Translations under genes and position numbers: made by a program | Shown: in pieces, positions 1 to 7,269 of the stretch | Position numbering within the stretch: position 1 is the first letter of the stretch | Layout of the letters: each line of letters opens with the position of its first letter | Source of the DNA: Caulobacteraceae bacterium | GTDB taxonomy: Bacteria > Pseudomonadota > Alphaproteobacteria > Caulobacterales > Caulobacteraceae | Assembly: GCA_019748095.1 (NCBI GenBank) | Contig: JAIEQA010000067.1 | Location: 1 to 40,731 of the forward strand | Length of the DNA: 40,731 bases | Direction of reading: 5' to 3' | Notes under the pieces: generated by a model | The model's database searches: none | Seen by the model: only the letters and a program-made list of their open reading frames with translations | Told to the model about the DNA's origin: nothing

Positions 1-623
1 CCCCGGTCGGCCGGGCGGGCGCCCCGCCGGCCGCACCCGCGGGGGCGCCCGACCCGACCGCCAGCGCGACGCTGCTGGCCGGCGCCGTCATCGAGGCCAG
101 CCTGCTGACAGGCGTCCGCTCCGATCTGCCCGGCCCGGTGCTCGGCCAGATCACGGCCGATGTGCATGATACGCGAACGGGACGGCGGCTCCTGGTGCCG
201 AAGGGCTCCCGCTTGATCGGAACCCATACGTCTCAGGTCGCTCAAGGCCAGTCTCGGCTGCAGGTCCTCTGGACCCGGATCATTCTTCCGAACGGGCGGT
301 CGATCCCGCTCGAGGATCAGGCGGCCTCCGATCCCCAGGGTTATTCAGGACTGGAAGACCGCACGGACCAGCGTTGGGGGGAACGCTTGCGATCGGCGGC
401 GCTGACGACGCTTCTGGCCGTCAGCGCCGCCGCGGTGGACGCGGACGAGGAGGATCGTCTCGCGCGCGCGATCCGCGACGGCGCGAGCGGCGGCGTGGAT
501 GCTCTCGGACGCGGACTGGTCGAGCGCGGTCTGTCGATCCCGCCGAGGCTCACCATCCGGCCCGGCTTCGCCTTTCGCATCGTCCTCACCCAGGATCTCG
601 ACCTTCAGCCTTACGGAGACTGA
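1..623 (+). CDS. trbI: TrbI/VirB10-type conjugal transfer protein, C-terminal part (5' end outside window)
   Basis: The reading frame is open from the window edge, so only the C-terminal part is present. It starts with a proline/alanine-rich linker and continues into the VirB10/TrbI domain. Visible hallmarks are a segment around LAGAVIEASLLTGV, then GPVLGQITADVHDT, then LLVPKGSRLIGTH, and a C-terminal stretch ending near RPGFAFRIVLTQDL. VirB10/TrbI proteins span the periplasm and link the inner- and outer-membrane parts of a type IV secretion channel. The gene is followed 3 bp later by a DUF2274 gene, the usual order at the end of alphaproteobacterial Trb clusters. This places the left end of the window in the conjugation module of a mobile element. 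An internal GTG at 138 is not the true start. Confidence 0.9.
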   Translation, partial: PVGRAGAPPAAPAGAPDPTASATLLAGAVIEASLLTGVRSDLPGPVLGQITADVHDTRTGRRLLVPKGSRLIGTHTSQVAQGQSRLQVLWTRIILPNGRSIPLEDQAASDPQGYSGLEDRTDQRWGERLRSAALTTLLAVSAAAVDADEEDRLARAIRDGASGGVDALGRGLVERGLSIPPRLTIRPGFAFRIVLTQDLDLQPYGD

Positions 624-626
624 TTC

Positions 627-866
627 ATGACCCCTCTCAAACTGGCGGGGCTACAGGACGACACGCCCGTCAAGATGACGATCGAACTTCCCGCCGACAC
701 CCATCGGGACCTCGTCCTCTACGCGGAGACCCTCTCCGGCGACGGCGAGAAGACCTGGGCCCCGGCGCAGTTGATCGCACCCATGCTGAACCGGTTCATG
801 GCGACGGATCGCTCTTTCATCGCCGCCCGGACGCGTCGGCAGGCGGCCCGCCCTTCCCGATCCTGA
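627..866 (+). CDS. DUF2274 family protein of Trb conjugation cluster
   Basis: This is a 79-residue protein starting 3 bp after the TrbI stop, so almost certainly co-translated with it. It begins MTPLKLAGLQDDTPVKMTIE and contains a short ribbon-helix-helix-like stretch (VKMTIELPADTHRDLVLYAE). DUF2274 proteins are characteristically encoded directly after trbI in conjugative elements of Alphaproteobacteria. Their biochemical role is not established, and the RHH-like start hints at DNA binding. It is the last gene of the transfer operon, because the next gene is convergent and its stop lies about 15 bp further on. Confidence 0.85.
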   Translation: MTPLKLAGLQDDTPVKMTIELPADTHRDLVLYAETLSGDGEKTWAPAQLIAPMLNRFMATDRSFIAARTRRQAARPSRS

Positions 867-881
867 TGTCAGGCCGCCGGT

Positions 882-1688
882 TCAGCCCGAGATCGGCATC
901 GGATGGAGGGCCAGGTTCTTCTGGCTGTAGAGGGTGCTGTTCCCGGGGTTCTCCAGAACCCATCGCCGATAGCCGTCGATGTCCGGGCCCGCGAGATTGA
1001 TGGCGAACTCCGTGCCGAAAAGCGCGAGGACGAAATACCATTCTCCCGCCGCCGTCACGAGGAAGTCGGACTCGTGCACGATCTGCGCGCGCTCCCCGCG
1101 ATCATCGAGGATGTATCCATCGGCCGGGTAGAGTTGGCGTGAATGCACCGGCCAAACGGGGAGGCGCCCCCGCCGGGCATGGTCGCGCAGGTCGTCCAGT
1201 TGCGTTTCGTCGCAGAGATAGTCGACGCCGCCCGGCGCCGTCTCAATGCGCGCGGCCATGCTCTCGAGGGCGATCTTGGCCATGAAGCGCGACAGGATCG
1301 CGCCCGTCGGCCACGGCCCTGCCGTCGGAAGCCAGAGTTGGCCGCTTTTCACCGCCAGGACGTGCTCGAAGGCGTCAGGCGGGACGGCCACCGAGGTCAT
1401 TTCGAGCTTCGGAAAGCGGGTCACTTCCACGGGCACGCCCGGTGTGATCAGGCCCCCCACGGGAGGCACGCGCCCCTTCTTGCTGAGAAGCTCCTGTTCG
1501 AACCTCAGGGTCTTCACACCGGGCGCTTCCAGAAAAGGCTTCTCGACGGCCTTGGCGAAATAGTTGTTGCAGCCGTCGCAGACGACGCCCTTGCCGAGCA
1601 CATGCCTGGTGTTTCCCAGGGATTCCGGGATGATGTGCTCGACGCTGCGGGACTGCGACGAGTCGGCCTTGCAGAAGAGACAGCGCAT
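882..1688 (-). CDS. HNH endonuclease-like protein with treble-clef zinc motif
   Basis: This is a protein of about 268 residues with an N-terminal HNH_5-type treble clef: CLFC near residue 3, an EHIIP motif near residue 17 and CDGCNN near residue 37. These supply the zinc cysteines and the HNH histidine. The remaining 200 residues have no recognised domain. The frame can be extended to an ATG at 1736, adding 16 residues. I prefer the ATG at 1688 because a GAAGG ribosome-binding sequence lies just upstream and the family usually starts directly before its first CxxC. It may be a restriction-type or mobile-element nuclease. It faces the Trb gene tail-to-tail and has no obvious operon partner. 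A related but truncated HNH gene lies at 7061-7261. Confidence 0.75.
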   Translation of the reverse strand: MRCLFCKADSSQSRSVEHIIPESLGNTRHVLGKGVVCDGCNNYFAKAVEKPFLEAPGVKTLRFEQELLSKKGRVPPVGGLITPGVPVEVTRFPKLEMTSVAVPPDAFEHVLAVKSGQLWLPTAGPWPTGAILSRFMAKIALESMAARIETAPGGVDYLCDETQLDDLRDHARRGRLPVWPVHSRQLYPADGYILDDRGERAQIVHESDFLVTAAGEWYFVLALFGTEFAINLAGPDIDGYRRWVLENPGNSTLYSQKNLALHPMPISG

Positions 1689-1847
1689 GCGTTCGCCTTC
1701 GTAAATTAGGGCGTGGCGGAGATCCGCGTTTTCCATTCAGATCGCATCGAGCGACCGGTCGGGACCAGCGATATCTTGCGCGGAACGCCGCAAGACGGGG
1801 CGCTCTGCCGTCGTGAGCCGGAACAGGGCGGGCGATGATCGACCGTC

Positions 1848-2741
1848 TCAAGTGAGCATGCGAGCCGAGCTGACGAACCGGCGCAGGGCGGGATTGTCGT
1901 TGCGATGATACCAGGCGGCGGCGAAACCCACGGTCAGTCCCTCGCCGGCATGAAGGGGTCGATGGGTCAGACCTTCGGACAGGCCCGCCGTCTGGAGAGC
2001 GCCCGCGGCCACGATGGCAAGGCCGAGCCCGAGTTGAACCTGGGCCAGCAGGATCGGCAAACCCGCCCGCACGATCTTCACGGCGGGCGCGCCTTCCTGC
2101 GGGAGGATGAGAGCGGCGGCGCCCACGTCGCCTTCGCTGACGAGAAAAGGGAGATCGGTCACCTGCGCGAAATCGACATGGGCCTGCGCCGCCAGTGGAT
2201 GTGACGCGGGAAGAACCACGTGCAGGGGCTCGCGCCAGAGCTCCGAAACATCCAGACCGGAGATCGTCATTCCGCCGGGAAGGACGGCGAGATCGATCCG
2301 GCGATCCGCGACGGCGGAGATGTGATCGTCGGCCTCTCCGGCGATCATCTCTATCTGGACGTCGGGGTGAGCGCCTCGAAAACGGAGCAGCAAGCCGAAC
2401 AGCGCATCGGAAAGAAAAGAGGGGGTCAGCCCGATCTTCAGGCGGCCGAGTCGTCCCTGTCCCGCTTCGCGCGCCTCGCTGACGGTCTCGGACAGGAGCC
2501 CGAGTGCATTCTCAACGCCCTTGATGAAAGAGACCCCCGCGACGGTGAGTGTCGCGCCGCCCGGATTGCGATGGAACAGCGAGACGCCGATCTCGTCTTC
2601 CAGAGCCCGCACGCGTCGGCTGAGCGCGGATTGTTCCACCCCGAGCGCGTAGGCCGCCTTTCGAAATCCGCCGGCGCTCGCCACGGCGACCGACCACCTC
2701 AGAGAGGTCAGGTCCAGCCAGGGGGCCGGCGCGGACGTCAT
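1848..2741 (-). CDS. LysR family transcriptional regulator
   Basis: This 297-residue protein has the usual LysR length and layout. The N-terminal winged helix-turn-helix covers about residues 9-68 (FRKAAYALGVEQSALSRRVR, then LEDEIGVSLFHR). It is followed by a periplasmic-binding-protein-like effector domain starting near GRLKIGLTPSF. The start codon overlaps the stop of the upstream GntR gene as ATGA, so the two regulators are co-translated. No target gene is adjacent: downstream there is only a 110-bp gap before the convergent-free HNH gene on the same strand. The regulated pathway and ligand cannot be inferred from the sequence. Confidence 0.9.
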   Translation of the reverse strand: MTSAPAPWLDLTSLRWSVAVASAGGFRKAAYALGVEQSALSRRVRALEDEIGVSLFHRNPGGATLTVAGVSFIKGVENALGLLSETVSEAREAGQGRLGRLKIGLTPSFLSDALFGLLLRFRGAHPDVQIEMIAGEADDHISAVADRRIDLAVLPGGMTISGLDVSELWREPLHVVLPASHPLAAQAHVDFAQVTDLPFLVSEGDVGAAALILPQEGAPAVKIVRAGLPILLAQVQLGLGLAIVAAGALQTAGLSEGLTHRPLHAGEGLTVGFAAAWYHRNDNPALRRFVSSARMLT

Positions 2742-3337
2742 CCCATGCCCGCCGGCGCCTGCTCCGCTTCGGTCAGCAGGGGCGCGGCGCTGATGCGACG
2801 TGCGTGAAAGGCATGGATCGCTTCCGCCGCTTTCTGCACATCTCCGTGAGACAGGAGAAGCGCGACATTTTCCAGCGAGTCAGGCATGTCCCGGAGAATG
2901 CGGACCTCCGCCGCAGAGAAGCGTTCGATCGTCGCTTGGACGCGATCATAGGTCGCGATCAGCGTAGAATCGGCGGCTCCGGCGACCACGTGCCGAAAGA
3001 GCTGAGTCGTGTCGGTTGCCGTCGTCGCGGTCTCGGCGAGAGGCCAACCGGCGGAGCATCGAAGCCCGCGATCGAGGCAATGGAGGCGAAGGCGGTAACG
3101 GCCGACAAGTCCGGCGGCGTCGAGTCTCAGGCCGGCGTATCCGCCCGCCGGCGCGCGGTCGATCAGACCTTCGCCGCCAAGCCACGCCAGCGCCTCGCGG
3201 ATCGGGGTCGTGGACAGGCCGAGGGCCTGGGCCTCATCCAGAATGATGATTGGCTTTCCGGGCGAGAACGCGCCCGCGATCGCGCGATCCCTCAGCGTGC
3301 GCAAAGCGGTGGCGAAGGGATCACGATTGCGCGCCAT
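2738..3337 (-). CDS. GntR family transcriptional regulator
   Basis: This 199-residue protein has an N-terminal GntR winged helix-turn-helix (about residues 8-75), with the typical LSTTPIREALAWLGGEGLI recognition region. The all-helical C-terminal half resembles the FCD/VanR effector fold but is short. A perfect 6-bp inverted repeat lies 16 bp upstream of its start codon and is a plausible autoregulatory operator. The gene overlaps lysR by 4 bp (ATGA). The pair resembles a two-regulator cassette carried on the island, but nothing identifies its effector. Confidence 0.85.
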   Translation of the reverse strand: MARNRDPFATALRTLRDRAIAGAFSPGKPIIILDEAQALGLSTTPIREALAWLGGEGLIDRAPAGGYAGLRLDAAGLVGRYRLRLHCLDRGLRCSAGWPLAETATTATDTTQLFRHVVAGAADSTLIATYDRVQATIERFSAAEVRILRDMPDSLENVALLLSHGDVQKAAEAIHAFHARRISAAPLLTEAEQAPAGMG

Positions 3338-3352
3338 CCAGAACCTCCGTAC

Positions 3353-3373
3353 TCCGAATCATCAGAGTTCGGA
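3353..3373. promoter_or_regulatory. inverted repeat, candidate GntR operator
   Basis: TCCGAA and TTCGGA are separated by 9 bp, centred about 26 bp upstream of the gntR start codon. GntR-family regulators commonly bind short palindromes over their own promoter, so autoregulation is likely but inferred. Confidence 0.4.
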
Positions 3374-3553
3374 CATTCTTGCCTCAGTTGAAAGCTGCCT
3401 GAGCCTGGGCGCGATTTATCTTCGCAAGGGACGTGGATGGCCCGTGCAGACGCGCGATTTTTTCGCGTCGGACCGACTTTCTGGCCCCGGACTCACTGCG
3501 CCGTGTTGATTGAACAGGTTTGGGCACCCACCCTGTCGCGGTGAGGTTGTGAG

Positions 3554-4039
3554 ATGACGCCACCGGACCGCTCAAGCCAGGACAGTGACAGCGTGGTGCT
3601 TTCCGCCGCACTCCGGGGCATTCGGCGCCTGCGCGGCTTCTCGTCCGCCGAGACCGCGGCCGGCATGAACCTCGCCTTGCGCACCTATCAGGACTTCGAA
3701 GCCGGCCGGGGGCGGCTCAATATCGACTACATCCATCGCTTCTGTCGTTTCGTGGACGCCGACCCGGACGCCATCATCGCGTCGCTCGCGATCGGGTCCC
3801 CGGAGTTCGCGATACGATGCAGTTCCAACAAGTTCATGCGGATGGTCATGATCGGCATCCACCAGCTCAATGAACAACTGGGCGACAGACTCGCCAATGT
3901 GGAGGCGCGTGCGGTCGTCGCGGTGGTGAACGCCAGCGTGCGCGACCTGGTGGAAAGCGGCTCGGGTGGAGAGGCCTCCGCCTGGCTTCAAGCGGGCGAG
4001 GCAGAGCTTCGACGCGCGCGCCCGAAGCCAGGCCGCTGA
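3554..4039 (+). CDS. XRE/HTH-type regulator at the head of the lasso peptide cluster
   Basis: This 161-residue protein has a helix-turn-helix in about residues 16-75. The stretch LRGIRRLRGFSSAETAAGMN and the DFEAGRGR turn are typical of the XRE/Cro fold. The C-terminal half is helical (HQLNEQLGDRLANVEARAVV) and could dimerise. It reads in the same direction as the lasso genes, and its stop overlaps the first of two duplicated AT-rich elements that precede each precursor gene. It is therefore a reasonable local regulator of the lasso operon. A weak GTGAGG ribosome-binding sequence precedes the ATG. A direct role in lasso regulation is an inference from position only. Confidence 0.7.
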   Translation: MTPPDRSSQDSDSVVLSAALRGIRRLRGFSSAETAAGMNLALRTYQDFEAGRGRLNIDYIHRFCRFVDADPDAIIASLAIGSPEFAIRCSSNKFMRMVMIGIHQLNEQLGDRLANVEARAVVAVVNASVRDLVESGSGGEASAWLQAGEAELRRARPKPGR

Positions 4040-4066
4040 ATATATCGAGATATGCTTTGCCAGCGC
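4038..4066 (+). promoter_or_regulatory. AT-rich element upstream of precursor gene A1 (copy 1 of duplicated promoter-like box)
   Basis: This 29-bp stretch contains AATATATCG, ATATG and GCTTTGCC. It closely matches 4294-4322 in order and spacing. It stands out as AT-rich in very GC-rich surroundings and lies 60 bp upstream of the A1 ribosome-binding site. A promoter is the simplest reading. No canonical -35 sequence is obvious, so an alternative sigma factor is possible. Confidence 0.5.
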
Positions 4067-4125
4067 CCGCCTGACGGTCGCCCATGGCGTTCGCCGCGAT
4101 CCTGCGGCCAACCAAGGAGACTGTG

Positions 4126-4242
4126 ATGCAAACCTCAATCCGCGTTCGCCTGGTTCGTCTGGGCGAAGCCCGCGCCCTTACCCGGGGCCAGTGGCACGAG
4201 GGCGTCCTGGAACTGGACGGAACCTATATCCGGATGGCCTGA
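4126..4242 (+). CDS. lasso peptide precursor A1
   Basis: This is a 38-residue precursor with an AAGGAGA ribosome-binding sequence at 4114-4120. The leader is 20 residues and ends ALTR, with the Thr at position -2 that lasso maturases require. The predicted core is GQWHEGVLELDGTYIRMA: Gly1 and Glu9 can form the 9-residue macrolactam ring, leaving a 9-residue tail with Tyr and Arg as possible plugs. It is followed by a second precursor, then the B and C maturation genes. The core and ring are predictions from the leader rule and ring size. The product is one I do not recognise among known lasso peptides. Confidence 0.88.
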   Translation: MQTSIRVRLVRLGEARALTRGQWHEGVLELDGTYIRMA

Positions 4243-4249
4243 ACTTCTC

Positions 4250-4278
4250 GCAGACGTCGGCGCAAGGCCGGCGTCTGC
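4250..4278 (+). terminator. hairpin directly behind precursor A1
   Basis: A 12-bp stem (4250-4261 with 4267-4278, one G-U pair) has the 5-nt loop GCAAG and begins 8 bp after the A1 stop. No T-run follows, so it may stabilise the precursor mRNA or attenuate read-through rather than fully terminate. Confidence 0.5.
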
Positions 4279-4293
4279 ACCGGCGGCGCCGGA

Positions 4294-4322
4294 GAAATAT
4301 ACGGCAATATAGCTTGCCGCGC
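4294..4322 (+). promoter_or_regulatory. AT-rich element upstream of precursor gene A2 (copy 2 of duplicated promoter-like box)
   Basis: This is the second copy of the element at 4038-4066: AATATACGG, AATATAGC and CTTGCC in the same order. It lies 65-93 bp upstream of the A2 start. Because the copies precede each precursor, A2 may have its own promoter. Confidence 0.5.
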
Positions 4323-4386
4323 ACAGACCGGAGTCGCCTCTTTGCGCCGCCGCGCTCGTGCGGTGTTCCAGAGAGGAGAGACTGAG

Positions 4387-4506
4387 ATGACCTATCCCCA
4401 AACGATCCGCCTCATCCGCCTCGGCCAGGCCCGCGCCCTGACCCGCGGCGGCGCTGAAGAGGGCGTCCTGGAGATCGACTTCACCCGCATCAAGCCGCAG
4501 GGCTGA
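4387..4506 (+). CDS. lasso peptide precursor A2
   Basis: This is a 39-residue precursor preceded by AGGAG at 4374-4378. Its 20-residue leader is clearly homologous to that of A1 (IRLIRLGQARALTR, with Thr at -2). The predicted core is GGAEEGVLEIDFTRIKPQG: Gly1 to Glu9 gives a 9-residue ring, and Phe12, Arg14 and Lys16 are candidate plugs in the tail. Both cores share EGVLE followed by a hydrophobic residue and Asp, so ring residues 5-9 are fixed while residues 2-4 and the tail differ. That is the pattern expected of diverged duplicated precursors processed by one set of enzymes. Confidence 0.9.
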   Translation: MTYPQTIRLIRLGQARALTRGGAEEGVLEIDFTRIKPQG

Positions 4507-4512
4507 GGTCGC

Positions 4513-4536
4513 GGCCGCCGGCCTCGGCCGGCGGCC
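4513..4536 (+). terminator. strong hairpin between precursor A2 and maturation gene B
   Basis: Two perfect 11-nt complementary arms (4513-4523 and 4526-4536) start 7 bp after the A2 stop and are followed by a pyrimidine-rich run with several Ts. It is a likely partial terminator that keeps precursor mRNA more abundant than the enzyme mRNA. Similar hairpins between A and B are known in proteobacterial lasso clusters. Confidence 0.6.
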
Positions 4537-4554
4537 TTCGCCCTTCTTCCTCTT

Positions 4555-5199
4555 GTGCTTTCGCCCGCACCCTCCATTCATGTCGTCTCTGTCGAGGACG
4601 ATCTAGTCGCGCTCGATATCGAGAACGACGCCTACCTCTGTCTTCCCGGCCTCGGACGGCACCTGATCTCCGAGAGTGGCGGCGGGTGGAGGCCGTCGAG
4701 CGCGGCGGTCGCCCAGGGACTCATCGATACGGGCTTGTTCCAATCGACGGCCATCCGCGGCGGTCGGGAGCCTGTTCTGCCGACGGCCACTCGCACCTCC
4801 CGGCGGTACGAGGGCGCCAAGCTTGGCGGCGGCGCAGGCGTCGCCCTGTTCTCGGTCATGGCGTGCGAGGCCTGGCGTGTCCACGGGCGCCCTTTGAAAG
4901 CGCTCATCGCTCGATCCCCGAACGTGCCGCTGCGCTACGATCAGACCGATGAGGCGATGGCCGAGGCCCGCTTGTTCGATCAATGGATGCCGTGGGTTCC
5001 GGGGCAGGGCCAGTGCCTCTATCGAGCCTATCTGCTGCGGGCCTTCCTCGCGTCCCGCGGCCGGGGCTCCACCTGGGTGTTCGGCGTCAGGACGTGGCCG
5101 TTCTCCGCCCATTGCTGGCTGCAGATCGGAGACGTCCTTCTGGATGACGATCCGGATCGCGTCGCCCTCTACGCGCCCATCATGACCGTGGGCGCATGA
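4555..5199 (+). CDS. lasso peptide maturation protein B (RRE plus transglutaminase-like leader peptidase)
   Basis: This 214-residue protein binds the precursor leader and cleaves it. Residues 1-80 form the PqqD-like recognition element (VSVEDDLVALDIENDAYLCL, followed by a helical part). Residues 95-214 are the transglutaminase-like cysteine protease of lasso B proteins, with the catalytic Cys154 in GQGQCLYRAYLL, His186 in FSAHCWLQ and an Asp in LLDDD (197-199). The fused two-domain form is usual in Proteobacteria. The start is GTG; no in-frame ATG fits and no good ribosome-binding sequence is visible, which suggests low translation. The gene overlaps the cyclase gene by 4 bp (ATGA). Confidence 0.92.
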   Translation: MLSPAPSIHVVSVEDDLVALDIENDAYLCLPGLGRHLISESGGGWRPSSAAVAQGLIDTGLFQSTAIRGGREPVLPTATRTSRRYEGAKLGGGAGVALFSVMACEAWRVHGRPLKALIARSPNVPLRYDQTDEAMAEARLFDQWMPWVPGQGQCLYRAYLLRAFLASRGRGSTWVFGVRTWPFSAHCWLQIGDVLLDDDPDRVALYAPIMTVGA

Positions 5200-6905
5200 C
5201 CCGGTTCGTCGCTGTGCTCGGGCCCGAGGCCCACTCCGGCGCCTATCAGGCGATGCAGGAGACCGCTCGACGACAGGGCTGGTCGATCAGCGATGCAGGG
5301 CCGGGTTTGTGGATCGCGTCGGGAAGGGCCTCCGTCAAACGGCAGCCCCTCGCCATCGGCGAGGTTGTTCTGATCGGCGAAACCTCCACTAGGGCGATGA
5401 CTTCGGACGGCGTCATCCGCGATATCGATGAGGCCTGCCGGGATCTCACACGGACGCTCTGGGGTCGCTACGTGGCCCTGTTGCTGACGCCCGATGGACG
5501 TCTGGCCGGGGTCTTTCGGGATCCGTCCGGGGCGATCGATTGCGCGGTCTCACGCAGCGGCCCCGCCTGGCTGATCGCCAGCGACACGCCGGATTGGCTG
5601 ATCGATGCGACGAATGACAGTCCTGGCCTCTCCTGGGACGCGGTCGCGGCCGCCTTGCGGGATCCAATCACCCTTTCCACCGCCGACCTGCTCCGCGGAT
5701 GGAAGACCGTTCCCCCCGGAGCGCTTCATCTCCCGGACGGGCGTAACCGTGTGATTTGGTCGCCCGCAATCGCCGTTGGAGGGTCGCCCCCGGCGACCGC
5801 GGTTCAACTGCGCGAGACGGTAGATGCAGCGGTCGTCGGGCTCGCCCGGGATCGAGCTTCTCTTCTCGTGGAAGTTTCGGGAGGACTGGACTCAGCGATC
5901 ATGGCCGCCAGCCTGCGAGCAAGCGGATTCCAGGGAAAGGTACTCTGGCTCAACACCCATGGTCCATTCGCGGAATCAGACGAGCGCGCCTACGCCACAG
6001 CGGTCGCCAGGATGCTGGACGTGGAACTGATGATCGTGGAGCGTCGGGTCCAAGACTTGGCCACGGGGCTGGCGCTCGACCACCCCCGAGCCTTCCGGCC
6101 GAGCCTCAACCGCATGGACGCAGGCTATGACGGGTTGCAGGCGGAGCTTTGCGAGGCAAACGGCGTGGAGGGGATCCTCACGGGCAAGGGCGGCGACGTG
6201 GCCTTTCTACAGACCGCGACGTCCAGCATTCTGGCCGACGAACTGCGCGACCGGGGCCTGGCTGCGCTATTCGGACCAACCGCGCCTGTGCTCGCCCGTC
6301 GTATGAGACGATCCGCATGGCGTACCCTGCGGGCTGCGATCGGCACCGCGAGGCGGCCGCGCGACTATGCGGCATCGCCGAACGTCCTTCTGCACCCCGA
6401 CATCCGCGACCTCAGAGCCGTACCGCATCCCTGGCTCTCGGACCTGGACGGGATCGGATCCGGGAAACGACAGCAGATCGTCGGGTTCGCGAGCAATCTC
6501 GGGCTCCACAGCCTGTCCCGGCGCAACGAGAAGTCCGAACTGCTCCACCCGGCGCTGAGCCAACCCGTGATGGAGGCGGTTCTGGCGACGCCGTCCTACG
6601 AACTTACAAGAGGAGGTCATGATCGCCTTCTCGCCCGGGAAGCCTTTGCGGATCGGCTGCCCGAGGCTGTCGTCCATCGTCGATCCAAGGCGGAGCTCGG
6701 CGGCTATTATGGTCGGGCCGTCGCGGCGAACATCGCGTTGTTGCGACCTCATCTCCTTGAAGGACATCTCGCCCGCCGAGGCCTGATTGATCGCGATCAG
6801 GTCGAGGCCGCGCTTCAGGTCGAACACCTGATCTGGCAGGGCGGCTATCTGGAGCTGATGATGCTGGCCCTGTGGGAAAGCTGGATGGAGGCTTGGCTTC
6901 GCTGA
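5196..6905 (+). CDS. lasso peptide cyclase C (asparagine synthase-like)
   Basis: This 569-residue ATP-dependent cyclase is expected to adenylate the Glu9 side chain and join it to the Gly1 amine of the threaded core. The PP-loop SGGLDS lies at residues 228-233 and a second conserved patch (GKGGDVAF) further on, as in asparagine synthetase B. The N-terminal glutaminase-like domain lacks the catalytic cysteine at position 2 (the protein begins MTRFVAV). This is normal for lasso cyclases, which need no ammonia. The gene is translationally coupled to B. No exporter gene follows; instead the next 5 kb are unrelated minus-strand genes. Confidence 0.92.
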   Translation: MTRFVAVLGPEAHSGAYQAMQETARRQGWSISDAGPGLWIASGRASVKRQPLAIGEVVLIGETSTRAMTSDGVIRDIDEACRDLTRTLWGRYVALLLTPDGRLAGVFRDPSGAIDCAVSRSGPAWLIASDTPDWLIDATNDSPGLSWDAVAAALRDPITLSTADLLRGWKTVPPGALHLPDGRNRVIWSPAIAVGGSPPATAVQLRETVDAAVVGLARDRASLLVEVSGGLDSAIMAASLRASGFQGKVLWLNTHGPFAESDERAYATAVARMLDVELMIVERRVQDLATGLALDHPRAFRPSLNRMDAGYDGLQAELCEANGVEGILTGKGGDVAFLQTATSSILADELRDRGLAALFGPTAPVLARRMRRSAWRTLRAAIGTARRPRDYAASPNVLLHPDIRDLRAVPHPWLSDLDGIGSGKRQQIVGFASNLGLHSLSRRNEKSELLHPALSQPVMEAVLATPSYELTRGGHDRLLAREAFADRLPEAVVHRRSKAELGGYYGRAVAANIALLRPHLLEGHLARRGLIDRDQVEAALQVEHLIWQGGYLELMMLALWESWMEAWLR

Positions 6906-6962
6906 AGCGGCCGTAGGCTCGTTGAGCGACCCAGCCTAGGTGCTCTGCATCTAGGGGGTGTG

Positions 6963-7064
6963 ATGCGATGCGCCGCGGCCCGAGCCGGGCGATGGGCAAC
7001 TCGCGCGTTCATTGATGCGGCCTTCGCCTTCGCGGTGTCGCTGCTGATCATCGCCGAACGTTAG
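6963..7064 (+). CDS. possible 33-residue hydrophobic ORF downstream of the lasso cyclase
   Basis: A GGGGG sequence precedes an ATG six bases later. The encoded peptide ends with a hydrophobic helix-like stretch (AAFAFAVSLLIIAER). It lies 57 bp behind the cyclase gene on the same strand, and its stop touches the stop of the truncated HNH gene opposite. It could be a small membrane peptide, the remnant of a gene cut by the insertion that follows, or chance. I cannot assign a function. Confidence 0.2.
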   Translation: MRCAAARAGRWATRAFIDAAFAFAVSLLIIAER

Positions 7065-7261
7065 CGTCTCAGGAGGTTGTCGCAGTCGACGCACAGGATC
7101 TCGCTGTCACAGACCCAGTGTTGCTGACCTTTGGCCCGGTCGCGCCCTGTGAAGCAGGAGATGCTGTTCGTCCGATCGCTCATCTGCATGACGAAGGCCT
7201 TGGGGATAAGATGGGCGTCGATCATGTTCGACGCGCCGCAGTGAATGCAGGCCATGCCCAT
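7061..7261 (-). pseudogene. truncated HNH/treble-clef protein gene
   Basis: Only 66 residues remain. The N-terminal treble clef is intact: CIHC at 5-8, DAHLIPK around 15-21 and CVDCDN at 57-62. The frame stops two residues after CDNLL. Related proteins continue well past this point (the HNH protein at 882-1688 has over 200 more residues). The stop lies at the boundary with the lasso genes, so the 3' part was probably lost when this block was inserted. It is the last gene of a minus-strand series, 8 bp behind the gene at 7270-7785. A short functional zinc protein is possible but less likely. Confidence 0.55.
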
Positions 7262-7269
7262 CCCATCGT

